Origin: Tribonema minus
Taxonomy: Eukaryota > Sar > Xanthophyceae > Tribonematales > Tribonemataceae
DNA: 64,000 bases
Direction of reading: 5' to 3'
Assembly: GCA_017506865.1 (NCBI GenBank)
Contig: JAFCMP010000001.1
Span: forward strand, 1,488,001-1,552,000
How positions within the stretch are numbered: the first letter of the stretch is position 1; the number at the start of each line of letters is the position of its first letter. A program made the translations under genes and the position numbers. Of this stretch, positions 22,226-33,600 are shown one piece after another. The notes below the pieces were generated by a model. That model ran no database searches, had not been told where the DNA came from, and saw only the letters and a program-made list of their open reading frames with translations.

Positions 22226-23045
22226 GAGTCTCCTATGAAGGACAACTTGTGCAGTACACAGATACGAGGCCTGCCTTCAGAGTTTACCAGAAAATTCCGT
22301 GCCTCACGAGCCATGCGCCAAGGGGGTCTAGACCCCTTGCCTGCACTGCCGGCGTGAATGCAACCAAAGGTGGCGTCTGCACAGGGTGGGCGTCTTAACA
22401 CAGTCACTGTGCATGACAAGCTAGCAAGCAGTGGGAAGCACTGAGTTGCTCTGAATCCAGATGGCGGCTGTGGCCAAAGTGTGATGAGTTGCGACCCGGT
22501 GCATCATGCACTCGCCCACAATCTTCCACGATCTTTGTCAGTAATGCACAAGTCTCTCTCAGACTAAGCGTAGCTGCTGCTTTGCAGCTGTCTCGCTTGC
22601 AGCTAAGGAAAGCCAACGGCGGCAAGATAATTTACGTCCCCCATGTAGTTACTAAAGTAAGTAGCGATGACGCCCGAAAGATGCTTGCTGTTCGAGGTAT
22701 AGCATTCGCAATCAGCGCAAAGTGGGTGTAGCAGCGTCGATGTTGCTAGTGCACCTGCTGCAGGCATTCATGAAAGAAATGCAGATGGGCAACAGACACA
22801 CTGTAAATAACGCCATCGAAAGCAATGCGACTGTCGGCAGTGAATGCCAATGAAAGAGTCGGGTGCGCGAGTTAAACTATCGACGAGAACAGCTCGCATC
22901 ATAGTACTGTTGTCGATGACTGACTAGCTATGTAACAACTGCTTGTGACTGGAATGCATCTCTTCACTATGTGGATTTTGAAACTGTGCAGCAAAACAAA
23001 ACACTGAACACAATGAGACGATAACTTGGACGGAGCAATGTCGCA
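22226..23045. other. Intergenic, no clear gene
   Basis: This lies upstream of the 399-aa gene. ORFs of 65-80 codons occur on both strands, none with a recognisable domain. A short inverted word pair, GGGGTCTAGACCCC, lies at ~22323-22336. Nothing else is supported. Confidence 0.4.
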
Positions 23046-23190
23046 GTGTCATACAGTGCCCTGCTCAGCAGCTGCGCCCATATCCCGCATGAAGAAGCAA
23101 TGGTCCAGCCCATATCCCGCATGAAGAAGCGACGGTCCAGGCCAGGCGATGATGTCATCATGGTGCTGTCGAATATCAAGTCAGCTGCAA
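23046..23190 (-). pseudogene. Orphan last exon of the membrane-protein family, internally duplicated
   Basis: This matches the 101-nt last exon of the 399-aa gene (minus strand). It contains an internal tandem duplication of ~27 bases, CCCATATCCCGCATGAAGAA twice (~23078 and ~23109), which destroys the frame. No other exon of this copy is found nearby, so it is a relic between copy 1 (20.8-22.2 kb) and copy 3 (24.4-25.3 kb). Confidence 0.65.
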
Positions 23191-23455
23191 GCAACCATGC
23201 ACAAAAGGCAAAGTATGCTGCGCACTGTTGTCTCCCTGTGTGCTTGTGTTGCATGTGTGTCTTGACTCTTGTGGCGCTGGTGGATCGCGACAAAACGCAC
23301 GAAATAATTGCACGTGCTTGCCACCAATGCATGTACTTGCCGCCGATGCGTGCGCTTGCCACAATACATACGATTGATGCAATGTCAGGTCCTGCGGCTC
23401 ACAAATGCGGCAAGAGTGACAGTGCTGATGGTGTAGATGCTGGTGATGCAACTTG

Positions 23456-23864
23456 AGGAGACAATTATTTGGGGCAATCCCCGGATACTAAAAGGCACCA
23501 CAGGACATTAATTCAATAATCGAGTTGAAGATTGCACAACCACTTGACCGAACATCAACAGTTCGCTTCAGCTTGCTCTGCGGACGATGGTGCAACCTTC
23601 AAAATTCAAATTGAAGATGATGGCCGATGTTGAGCGAGACAGTTGATGTTAAACTTCAACTTGAGGTTATACTTTAATTACAGTAGCGGCTCGAGTCACC
23701 TTTGTTCAATTTGAAGTTTGAAGGATGCACCATCGTCCGCAGAGCGAGCTGAAGCGAGCTGTTGATGTGTGGTCAAATGGGTGTGCAATCTTCAACTCGA
23801 TCATTGAATTAATGTCCTGTGGTGCCTTTTAGTATCCGGGGATTGCCCCAAATAATTGTCTCCT
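23456..23864. mobile_element. MITE, 409 bp, with ~155-bp near-perfect terminal inverted repeats
   Basis: The ends are AGGAGACAATTATTTGGGGC and its reverse complement. The two arms match with about ten differences over ~155 bases, leaving a central ~100 bases. CTTG flanks both sides (23452-23455 and 23865-23868), a likely 4-bp target duplication. No coding capacity. It lies between the orphan exon and copy 3 of the membrane-protein family. Confidence 0.9.
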
Positions 23865-24367
23865 CTTGGTGCAACTGATGCAGCTGTAATGCTGACGGTG
23901 CTCAAATGCAGATATAAATACATACTGCCACATATGCTACAAATGCCACAAATTCAAAGCATACTAGGTAGTGACGTGGACTACTCATTAGGTAGTGACG
24001 TGGACTACTCCATGATTGCATTGTCGTCGGCAGTGTTCATGTTGCTGAATGCTGAAAAGAAGTGCACATTATGCAAAAAGGCCGCAACTGCTGATGATTG
24101 ACATGCCAGAAAACAATTGGCTGACATGCCCCCTGCTCATCAGGCATGTGACTGCTCATCGCAGTAACAGAGCGCATCTGCATCCTTCATACATGCTGCA
24201 GACATGGTATCGGAGTGCCACTAGTGCATTAATGTGAATGACATCAGAGATGCAGCATGCCATCTCAACGCCTGGCGCGCTCAATCTCATTGTTTGTGCA
24301 GTGCGCATCTGAACAGGCACTGCAGACATTGAGGCAATGATACTGGCAGAGTGTGCTTATATCGCTT

Positions 24368-25430
24368 TCATACAGTGCCCTGCTCTGCAGCTGCGCCCAT
24401 GACTCGAAGAAAGAAGCGATGGTCCAAGCCAGGTGACGATGTCATCGTGCTGTCGAACATCACATCAGCTGGATGAACGGGCAGGCATGAAGAGCAAACG
24501 CTTCCATGATCAAATCTCATGCGTAAAAGAGACAGCAATCAGACAGGTGGAGCCGCAGCAGGTATCGCTTCAAGCTAACTGCAAATAGGCAGTGAGCTCA
24601 CCTGCATTGGCTGGGGCGCCGAGCGGTGTGCTTGGAGCGCCTGCTGCATGGCTTTCCGTAGGTGGAGTACTGTCCACCTCGCCACTGCTGATCTTGCGTT
24701 TGCGCCATCAAAAGGCTGTCAATGACGCTGCAAGAACAAGCCCGGCAGCTGCAGCACCGCCAGCCGCTGCTGCAATGTTTGTGCCACCGCTCGTGCCACC
24801 CGTCGAATTTGCAACTTCGCTTGCATTAATTGGAGACGAATTGTTCACCAGTGAAGGAGACTGTGTAGCTACAGGAGCTGGTGTAGCGGCAGGAGTAGGG
24901 CCTGGTGTGGGTGCTGGCGTGGATGCTTGCGTGGAAAACTGAGTGGGTGCCATACTGGGTGCTGAAGTAGCTGCAGGATTGCCGCAGGTCACCTCAACAT
25001 TTTGCCAGACGAAAGTCGGTTCCCTAGATGTTGTGGTCGCGTACAGCCACTGATCGAGATTTGAGCCATGGTCGAAGGGAATATCCAGCATCGAAGGATA
25101 GGTGGCTACTGTCATGGCCGTCTTTTCAGTCCACAACTGACACGTGGCCCACAGGGCGTCCCCACTGTTAAGCGCAGCAATGCCCGTCTTGTTGGTGTTG
25201 AAGAAAGTCCATCCGTCAACCCACTCCTTTTTGTAAGGGTTCCAGGCATCAAGCACATGCATAGCAAATGCAGTGCCGGCAGATATGTACGCAGCCGTCG
25301 CCACCTTGTTTTTGCCGTTAGCCTGACCGATGCCTTACTAGCGCAGCTTATGCATGACTCCAAACCATAATCAAAGGCCTGCAACGACCTCATCGGGGCT
25401 TTGGGTATTTTTGTTGTGCGCTGCTCTTCA
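24368..25430 (-). pseudogene. Paralogue of the 399-aa membrane protein, broken
   Basis: The last exon (24468-24368, 101 nt, ending AAAEQGTV) and the middle exon (from ~25304 down to 24602) align with the 399-aa gene: TYPSMLDIP, WQNVEVTCG, the P/T/A stalk, SPSL, SPINASEV and the membrane segment GGAAAAGLVLAASL. At 24708-24710 a TGA replaces the tryptophan after the membrane segment, so translation would stop before the basic stop-transfer and tail. The 5' part is abnormal: a piece resembling exon 1 (FDYGLESCISC) runs straight into exon 2 without the expected sequence or a signal peptide. It is probably dead, although a secreted or truncated product cannot be excluded. Confidence 0.7.
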
Positions 25431-25786
25431 ACCATACTACTAGTAGTACCGTATCATGCTGTTGAGATCGCAACTTCATGTGCAACATCAAAAACTGCAA
25501 ACTGACTGCAACTGTTGCCATGGCCACCCTATGGCACCGCGGCTAATGCAACTCCTTCGACACCCCGTCATCCCCCTTTTAGGAAGTTCGTTGCCTCATT
25601 GCTAGCTCGCACTGGTACTCATGGCCTCACCCTCACAAATGACGGTATCTGCACAGCTGTGGACAACCATGTACCACAGTCAGCTTCTGAATCAGCAGAC
25701 TTGCAGCTGTCCGCTGTTTACCCGCTTCATCAGCAGCCAAAATCTGACTTAAATAATGTTGATTTCAGTGTAGGAGACAGCAAGAG

Positions 25787-27052
25787 ATGGCGGATGCAAT
25801 TGTGGCGAGAGCTCGTGAGCTAAACTCTGACAAGCCATGCATCGATGCCAGCCAAATCCTCAAGGACTAAACACTTGCTAGGTTCAAGTTCATGAACCAT
25901 GAAGACATCATCCAGCGGTTTCCGTTTAAAGGTCTTAAGGTCGCAGATGGGATTGCCATGTACAAAAACAGAGTGATTGTCCAGCAGCCACTGGTGTTCG
26001 AAGTGTTGGAGGCAGAGTTCGAGGACTTGCCCAAATCGCTCGGAATTCGCCGGCTTCTCTCCTTTCTGCACTCTAAGTATTGGGGTATCAGCGCATCGCA
26101 AGTTGCACGCTATTTGGCCACCCATGAGATACATCAGGAGTACAGGCACAGAAAGCGATCTCAAAGAGTAAAGCCATCAGTTGCAAGCGCACCCTACAAA
26201 GTGTTTGTATGTGATATGACTCAGATCAACCGCGCAGGACAGGCCAAGTATTTACTAGTGGTAGCAGACATGTTCACAAAAATGATTTATGCGAAGGTGC
26301 TGACAAGAAAGTCAGGGCCCATGGTGGCAGCTGCAATGAGTTCGATACTTGCTGCGTTGCCGGCTGGGGTGCGAGTGGGGTCCATTCGATCCGATAATGG
26401 CCGTGAGTTCGCCGGGCAAGAATTTACAGCAGTGCGAGAAAGGCATGGGAGTATTAAGCAGGTGCTTTCCACTGCAGCGAATCCTCTAAGCAACGGGCTT
26501 GCAGAAGTGTCCAACAAAACAATACTGACCATGCTGTTTTCAATGCTTGACAACAAGCACACGTCTGTGCAACAGGCGTTGAATACTGTCTTACAAGCGT
26601 ACAACTCGAGCGTGCACAGCGCTACGGGCTACAGGCCACGAGACCTTATGAACCCTGAGTGCCCTCCATCGATTCTCGAGTCCGTACAAAAGCGGCTCAA
26701 GGGTTTGGCCGCTAAAAGAGATGTGAATGAGAAGTTCAACCCCAAGCTGCAGCCTGGTGACTGCGTTCGCATCGACCGGGTGGCACTAGATAATGACAAG
26801 AAGGCGCTGAAAAAGCTTGGCCAATTTAAATCAAGCCACGAAGCTGTATTCTCCAGAGAAACATACACTGTCAAGCTTGAGCATGCGGACCGCATGGTAG
26901 AACTGACCCAGTTCCCCAAGAGGCTATGGCTCCGAGGTGACTTGCTGAAGGTGAAGCTTGTAGAAGACCGCAAGACTTTTGTGACAGAGTGGCAGAGCGA
27001 AAATGAATGGGTCAAGAAAGTGGCAAGCAGGAAGGCAATGCAGAGCGTCTGA
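25787..27052 (+). CDS. Retroviral-type (rve) integrase, 386 aa from the second Met
   Basis: The DDE core is clear: D108 in CDMTQIN, D168 in RSDNGREF, and E205 in NGLAEVSNKT (numbering from the ATG at 25892; spacing 59 and 36). The C-terminus has GDCVRIDR and a small beta-rich SH3/chromo-like region (ETYTVKLE, LRGDLLKV), as in Ty3-, Polinton- and virophage-type integrases, which insert double-stranded DNA ends into target DNA. No HHCC zinc finger is obvious. In the same frame an ATG at 25787 opens 27 further codons (MADAIVARARELNSDK) and is cut off by a TAA at 25868-25870, so either translation starts at 25892 or the gene carries a nonsense change. No capsid, polymerase or reverse transcriptase lies beside it. 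It is followed on the same strand by a tyrosine recombinase. Confidence 0.85.
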
Positions 27053-27727
27053 CAACGGACACACAACACCTCTAGGACATGTTAATTTGTGTTGTGGTCA
27101 TTGCATATGATGTTGGCGATTGTGATGATGGCTTACTGTACGCAGCTGTCTGAGCAAACAAGTCCCACCACCTCAACCAACAAATTTCGCGTAATGGTCT
27201 GCACCTCCACAGTCCTTCAAGCGCTCTCAACGACCTCAGCGTCTGGTGCACAGCTGTGAGCCCTTGCAAAAGGGGAGATGACCAGGTGTGTTCTCTGGAC
27301 ACATGTATCCATCAAAGTTGACCACCGAGCAAGGAGCACTTCACGAAGAGCTTTCTTGGAAACGTGAAACCAGCAAAGTTGACCTTTGAGCAAGTTGCAA
27401 GGAGCACCAAAGTACCTGCAGCAAGCTCATGAGCCACACACCACAGAATTAGCGGTGTTACAGCGCAGAGGCATACACCAAATGCCCGAATGTGCATTTG
27501 TGCAAACAGGTCGACACACTTGAGATGGAAAGATTTGGTGCTGATCTGCCAGCATCTCGTTTCACACACGGAAGTGGAACGGACACTGATGAGACATTGG
27601 TCAGTAACGGCAGCCACTGCCTATCGCAGGATCAGACGGCACCCCTGCACACCATGTAACGTTGCTGGGTGCAAAGTGCATGCACGCATCACTCTGGCCC
27701 TTGCTGCATCATACCAGTATGCATTAA
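27053..27727. other. Spacer between integrase and recombinase
   Basis: About 670 bases. Two related phrases, CAAAGTTGACC followed by GAGCAAGGAGCAC-like words, occur at ~27313-27340 and ~27374-27405, a decayed tandem repeat. ORFs on both strands (e.g. minus 27617-27312) show no recognisable domain. An upstream exon of the next gene may lie here. Confidence 0.35.
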
Positions 27728-29424
27728 TTGTGTCCATTGCAGCTGCTTCACAGATGCAGCGAGGGCATGTTCAGCGCACCTGCAATATTTTCTTGGCCAG
27801 ATGATGACACCAATACCATGGCAGCGCTCATGCCAGCATTCCCCAAGCACCCTCAAGGTTGTGCAAGTCTGTTGGCATATGTTCGCAAGAGGGTTGAGGA
27901 CGGGCTCAGGCCCAGTGATAAGGGCGCCATGCACAAGGCTATAGAGGAATGGTATACCAGTCAATGTATCGCATACGACAAGTACAATGCCTTCATTGCA
28001 GAAGGCAACACTGCCGCTGCAAAGTTGCTCAAGGCATGCAATGGAGGCTGCATCATGAAGTACACTACGCTTGTCAATGTCATTTATTTGACAAGAGATG
28101 CCCTGGTTCTTGGTGACCCTCTGGTTGAACACTTTGCGTGCCCCGTTGCCACAACAGCCAAGAAAGCTGCAGATAAGGTTAGCCTTGAGGCCAAGAGGCG
28201 GATCGGCAGGTACTGTCACAGCGACCTTCACGGCGCTGTAGAGTGGACTGTGGCAGCACTAGCTGCCCCGCAACTTGTCGCACCTGACCTGCTCGTGGTG
28301 GCTCTCATGATCCTTACTGGACGCCGTCATAAGGAGATTGTTTGCCCTGGCCACCAGTGGGCGCAGGTTGGCACGCGTCGGCTGCAGGCGAATCTCTGCA
28401 CCAAAGGAAGTGCATTCAACAAGTCATGCAAAGGAGAAGTCAAAGAGGAAGATTCTATTGATGGCGTCGAGAGGGCAGAGTTTGGGCTTCTTGATATTAG
28501 TGAACATGTGGCGGAGAAGTTTGTGGTCCTCAGAGCACTCCGCAAAGCACTGTACCGAATAAATGCTGACGTGGTTCTGAAAGCATCGAAGGTCGTGCGG
28601 TTCGCTGTGAAAGGGGGTACTGACATCGAACGCCAGAATGCGCGAGATAGGTCTGTCCGCACCTTGTTGAAAGTTGAGCCATTAGCCGACCTCTTCAAGG
28701 GGTACAGGGCACACTTTGATCTTCGGAATCTGGGCGTGCACTTGTTCAGGTCTGTGTATCAGAAGGTCATGACACTTGGTACAGACGACCAGACTGTAGC
28801 AACAGCAGCTGCGCTCAATCACGCGCCTGTGGACCACCCAGCCACAAATTACAATCACCTGGGCGTGGTGTTTGACTTTGCGGATCACGAGGACAGGCCG
28901 TGGTCCAGCACAAGTCCGCAGTCTAATCAAGTCTCCAATGAAGTCCAGCAGACATCAGAACCAGGCTTCACAGGCGATGATGAGAATGTTCCCATATCAA
29001 ACAGTGACGAATGCGAATACGCTGCGCATCCGCCCCAGAAGGACCCAGCCGCGGCTGCAGCAGCTGCAGCAGCTGACTGCTCAGCACTGCTGGAGCTGTC
29101 TCAGATGCTGGAGAGGACATGTTGTACACGCCGTTACAAGATCCCGTGTCGGCAGCAACACCTCAAAAGGGGCGCAAGCCCTCTCCACTGAAGGTGACAG
29201 AACACACCGAGCAGTGTCTTGCAACCCTTGCAGACACAAGTGGTGGCCAGATGATCACTGAAACAGCCGTGACAGCGAATGGTGCTGACGTTCGACCTGA
29301 TGCACATGATGCATGCATTCCCTCAAAACGCCAGAAGATAATGTCAGTTGTAGACGGACTGGTCAGTGCTGGGTTTGATGTTGATACCCGTCTCGACATA
29401 CTGGCTAAGCTGCTCAGCAAATGA
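27728..29424 (+). CDS. Tyrosine recombinase, protelomerase-like motifs
   Basis: The main ORF is 487 aa (27728-29191). The true start is uncertain; Met at 27767 or 27818 fits as well. Catalytic candidates are R200 in ILTGRRHKEI, K226 in LCTKGS, H338 and R341 in VHLFRSVY, H365 in LNHAPVDH and nucleophile Y375 in ATNYNHL. TGRR-x-x-E followed by H-x-x-R-x-x-Y is closer to telomere resolvases (TelK/TelN/ResT) than to Cre or Xer; that is judgement from memory. The H to Y spacing is 10 rather than the usual 9. The C-terminal tail is acidic and Ala-rich. The frame then shifts near 29100-29120: the neighbouring frame continues as GEDMLYTPLQDP and ends LDILAKLLSK at 29424, so a frameshift or short intron is likely. 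Confidence 0.65.
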
Positions 29425-29774
29425 AGTGCTTCTGAAGATTCGCCACACTAATATAACTGATGCTGCTCACATCTTGTGAACGCCGCTGCCAATGCCAGTG
29501 ATGCTGCATCCCTTGCTGCCGCCACCCAGGCACTCAATAGGCATTAAACAATTGTCGGATTATCTAAAGGCACAATGCGATCAATTGCACCTCCTGAAGT
29601 GATATCAAACCAACTACCACAACTGTAAAATACAGGTTCATCAGGCAGTCAGAGGCTGACAGTTCGGTGGCGCGGAGGCACGTTGCTTGCAGCACCATGC
29701 AGAACTGAGTTAACATGATCAGGCATCCGTGTCATCATGTTGGTGGGCATCGACCTGTTTTCTTCACAAACGTT
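29425..29774. other. Intergenic between convergent recombinase-like genes
   Basis: The two genes point towards each other here. There is a short near-duplicate GCCGCTGCCAATGCC / GCCGCCACCCAGGC region at ~29480-29540. No gene is visible. Confidence 0.4.
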
Positions 29775-30644
29775 TTATTTCCCTGTGTGCTGCTGCTGCT
29801 GAAGCATATAATAGTGTTCTACTTTGTCCAGAAATGCAGAGCGGCTGGCAATGCACGCTCTAGGCATGCAATGTTGCAACCATGCCTTTAGCTGCTGTGA
29901 AATATTGCTTTGTGGTGTTCCCTGCACGGTAGAGTGTAGTGCGCTCCTGCTGCAATAAAGGTTGTACGTTAGTGCTGCAAACAGCGCTCTCAAATCACTG
30001 AAACAATGAAACTTAACCACAATCACCTTGACTGCTGCATTGGCGCTTTTGCTATGGCTGCGGTTTATCTGACGTTCTGTCATGGCTAATGCTGCTGATT
30101 TCATGTGCCTCAGCCTCTGCAACCCTGCCAGAAAGATGTAGGCATCACAAAGCAGAGGTACCTCACTAGACTGAAACAACATACAGTGGCGATACGTTCC
30201 ATGAGGGTTGCACAAAGTGAACGCTCCCGTGCCCAGCAGTTCTGCTAAGCTTCTGCCCGACATAAAAGCTAGGGCACATGCTAGGTCAAAAGCCTTGGAT
30301 TGGCAGGAATGTACGAGCTGCAGCATGGTAGCGGTTATATACTGCACATGAGAGGGCGGTGGCGATGTACGTACCTGCACAGGTGAAGGGATCACTGTCA
30401 CCACAGCGTCAGCTGGTGCTGATTCTGTCAGCTCAGGTGGAGCAGGTACCACAGCCTTTGCTATTGCTTCTGGTATGGGTGCAGTTGGCTCAGGATCCGA
30501 TCTCAAGGCAGCAGCAGCACTGGCGACCATCGACACATGCTCGGTTTGTTGCAAGTTTCTTGATTCTCGAAGCTCCGATGAGGGCTTGTACACTCTTAGA
30601 GCTTGTGCTGCCGTGAAAGCGATGCACGCCTGCAGCAGAGGCAA
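29775..30644 (-). CDS. Second tyrosine-recombinase-like protein, active-site residues partly missing
   Basis: The minus-strand ORF is 289 aa. After an A/P-rich segment (PAPPELTESAPADAV) comes ACALAFMSGRSLAELLGTG, the position of the first catalytic Arg. Then follow PLLCDAYIFLAGLQRLR and FSDLRALFAALTYNLY, the position of the H-x-x-R box, here with Ser for His. A late HYYML may hold the Tyr. The beta-hairpin Lys is not found (LFQSSE). The layout parallels the plus-strand recombinase at 27.7 kb, and it may be an inactive or accessory paralogue. A 57-nt in-frame stretch at 30318-30374 has GTACGTAC...CTGCAG ends and may be an intron. An acceptor CTGCAG lies just before ACIAFTAAQ, so the first five codons may be intronic and further exons may lie upstream (e.g. 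donor CCAGTAAGTAA near 30712). Confidence 0.45.
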   Translation of the reverse strand: MPLLQACIAFTAAQALRVYKPSSELRESRNLQQTEHVSMVASAAAALRSDPEPTAPIPEAIAKAVVPAPPELTESAPADAVVTVIPSPVQVRTSPPPSHVQYITATMLQLVHSCQSKAFDLACALAFMSGRSLAELLGTGAFTLCNPHGTYRHCMLFQSSEVPLLCDAYIFLAGLQRLRHMKSAALAMTERQINRSHSKSANAAVKVIVVKFHCFSDLRALFAALTYNLYCSRSALHSTVQGTPQSNISQQLKAWLQHCMPRACIASRSAFLDKVEHYYMLQQQQHTGK

Positions 30645-30689
30645 GTGGCGATGTTGAGATGCAATTCCTGTTTTTGCAACGTACCCGCA

Positions 30690-33600
30690 ACGGTTACTTA
30701 CTGGGCTGGACGTGAAGTGTGTATTTGCACATGCTGGCGAAGCCCATGCGCACTGTAAAGGTCAGGTATCTTGGGCATACTGCTGGGGCAAAGCAGCTGT
30801 GTACCAATGCCCACTTGCCTCCAATGTTGCTTGTGACTTTTTGGGTGCACTGCTGTTGGACCTCTGATAGTAATGTCCAGAGCTGGCTGCCTCCGTGTGG
30901 TCATGATGCTGAACATGGCACTGTCACAACAACAGAAAGTACACTGGTTCCAGATAATTATAGAATAGTTGTTGCCCATCACCATAGCACAAGGTCTGCA
31001 CCTGTGCAGGGCTAAGCTCTGCACTGTACAAGTACAGGTGCATGAGTTGGCTTGCACTACATCGATGTGACAATCCAAAGAGACATTGGTGGCACACGAT
31101 GCATGTTTGCAACAATGCGATGCCTGAGTTCTGTCGCCCTGTCTTTTGGCTGCGGCATGCCTGTCACCTGATGCAAAGGTGGAGCTTGTTGAGAGGCAAG
31201 TCAGTCTCACGTTGCTAGTGATATTGATATACTGCAGTCATCTGGAGGCGCGCAGCGCAACTAACGCAAATGGCCGGTATGTCATACAATTATACTAGTT
31301 TCAACGAACAGCAGAAATACTGATGCTGGCACTTTGTAGATTCATCCAGAGAACATGCTTCCAAACGGCAAGCTAAAGCCTTATTTAGAACAAGTTGTTG
31401 TCATCCTTGCACCTGGCGCCATTACCTACGAGCACAAAATACGAGTGCTTATGATGCTCTTCGTACGGCGGCGAGGTGATATATGATACAGGGTAAAAGT
31501 TCAGTCTTGGGGGAGCTAGTTGATGTGCTGCTTGAGAGTGTGATGAAGCGGCATCAGCGTCAAGACCGTGTACAAACTGGCAGTGGAGTTGCATGCGCTG
31601 TCATGGAGCGTCTCAAAGAGCGAATGATAGCCCACGCGCCACAGAGAGCGTTTCTCATGTGGCGGATTACTGCTGTTTGCCATATGGTGAAGGGCCATTA
31701 GACATGGGCATTCACACTTATCGATAACATTTCAGTAGACAGGCAGGCCTCGGCCACTGCTGCCCCTTACTGCTGTTTGCCATATGGTGAAGGGCCACTA
31801 GACATGGGCCTTCACATCTGTCGACGATGCCTGAGTAGGCAGGCATGCCAACACCACGGCTGCCCGCATCAGCAGCACAACGCATCTGCATCGTTCGCTA
31901 AGTCATGAGTGGCTGTCATGGTCTAGGCCTGAGGCAAGCCTCAAGTTTTGAGCGTGGCCTCCTCAGGTCGCCAGCAGGAGCACACTCCTGTTATGATGAT
32001 GGCACTGTACCCACACAGCGATGCATGCAAGGTTCCTGGCATATTGATGGCTTTGTCAACATTGACTGCAGCTGTTCCGCCAGAGCGGTGAATGATACAG
32101 GAAAGCCTCTTCAGGACGCGAACGCCAACAAATACATACTTACCCTGCTGGTACAGGGCCCTTCAAAGCTAAGCTGAGTGAAAACAATAACCCATAGATA
32201 GGCCAGCAGCAGCAGAGTCCTGGTTGATCAGCACACAAGCTGACCGCATCACAGTCCAACCATTGAAGCAACCTGTTGCAGATGTGTACGCTTCGAGGTG
32301 CGCTATGGAACGTTCTTATACAATATGGACGCGATGTGAGATCCAAATTAGGCTTCTTCGTGTGCACTCTGCACCTGATATGGTACACAAATGACACGAT
32401 GGTTGCATGCAACGAGCTTGCCGCTACATCGTGTTTCGATCCATTTTCTGTTGCAAATGTAAAGATGCTGTGATATCATCTGATTCAGCCATCGCAGTCA
32501 ACTTTTACCACGCAGCCCTGGAAAAGGTTGACCATGAATTACTTGCTGTGTTCTCGCACAGGGCGCGAAAACGACCCCGTCTCACACAATACAACCTCAA
32601 CTGCTAGCTGAAATGTCTACGAGTGGCTACGATGAGTTACTACCTGCAAATTGCTGCGGGCAGAGGCAGACATATCGAATGTGATCAATGGCCCTCTTGT
32701 GTTTCCATATCCTCCATGTTGATCACAACTTTGCACAGTGACTTAAACGGAGTGGCAGCATGGCCTAGGCACCATTTCTGACAGCTGGACCAAGCTACAA
32801 GGATTGAGGCACGCAAGATGTTGCTTCCAAGCAAAGTGTACATCTCCAAGCCATGACTGTCTGCTGTGTGTGCTTTGCGTTTTTCAGTACACTGCCAAGC
32901 GTGCTAATAATCCTATCCCACATGCTCCCTGCCTCCCCATTAAAATATCGCACGGTAATCGATACTGCAGCTTCACCTTCACAACTGTTTAGGTACTGGA
33001 TCTCTACTGCTCACCCCTGCAATGTTGCGCCACGTCCCAAAAAGCTTCACTATCTGCCATTAGGACACGCAAGCAGCCAATGCCAGAGTATAGCGTGTCT
33101 GCACACCTGCATTTCGCATCACAATCAGCAGCACGGCAGCAGCAGTGCATGTGAGAAAGCAATTTGACCTGATCCAGCTCGTGCTAGTGCCGACTGTGCC
33201 TAAGATGCATAGCTGTGCGCACCTTCAGGGAACAGCAAGAAGGCATCGACAAACACTTCAGAGAAGTGACTGGCTGGTCTTGAGGGGTTGAAGAAGTTGA
33301 AGTTGCGGAATGGATCCCTCTGCAAGTTACACCATGGCATGATGGCATCGCGTCCTATTTCGGTAAGCAGCAACGCTCTGCTGACAGGTGGCATGCAGTG
33401 CTCAGCAGCTGTCCCTGAACTTCTCCATTCGAGCCAGCATGCGCCACGACGCCAATGTATTGACGCATACACTGCATTGTACATGTATAGATGCATTACA
33501 TCATACACCTATGAGCTTGTACCAATGATTGCACCATCATCTGTGCTCAAGCTTGCATACGTCAAAACACTTGCATTGACAGCAATACTTCTTGAATGTT

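Noticed and set aside
25787..25893. Reassigned TAA codon
   Set aside because: SAM synthetase, EsV-1-7 and the membrane-protein gene use normal stops with no internal TAA; one in-frame TAA in a mobile gene is better read as mutation or a downstream start.
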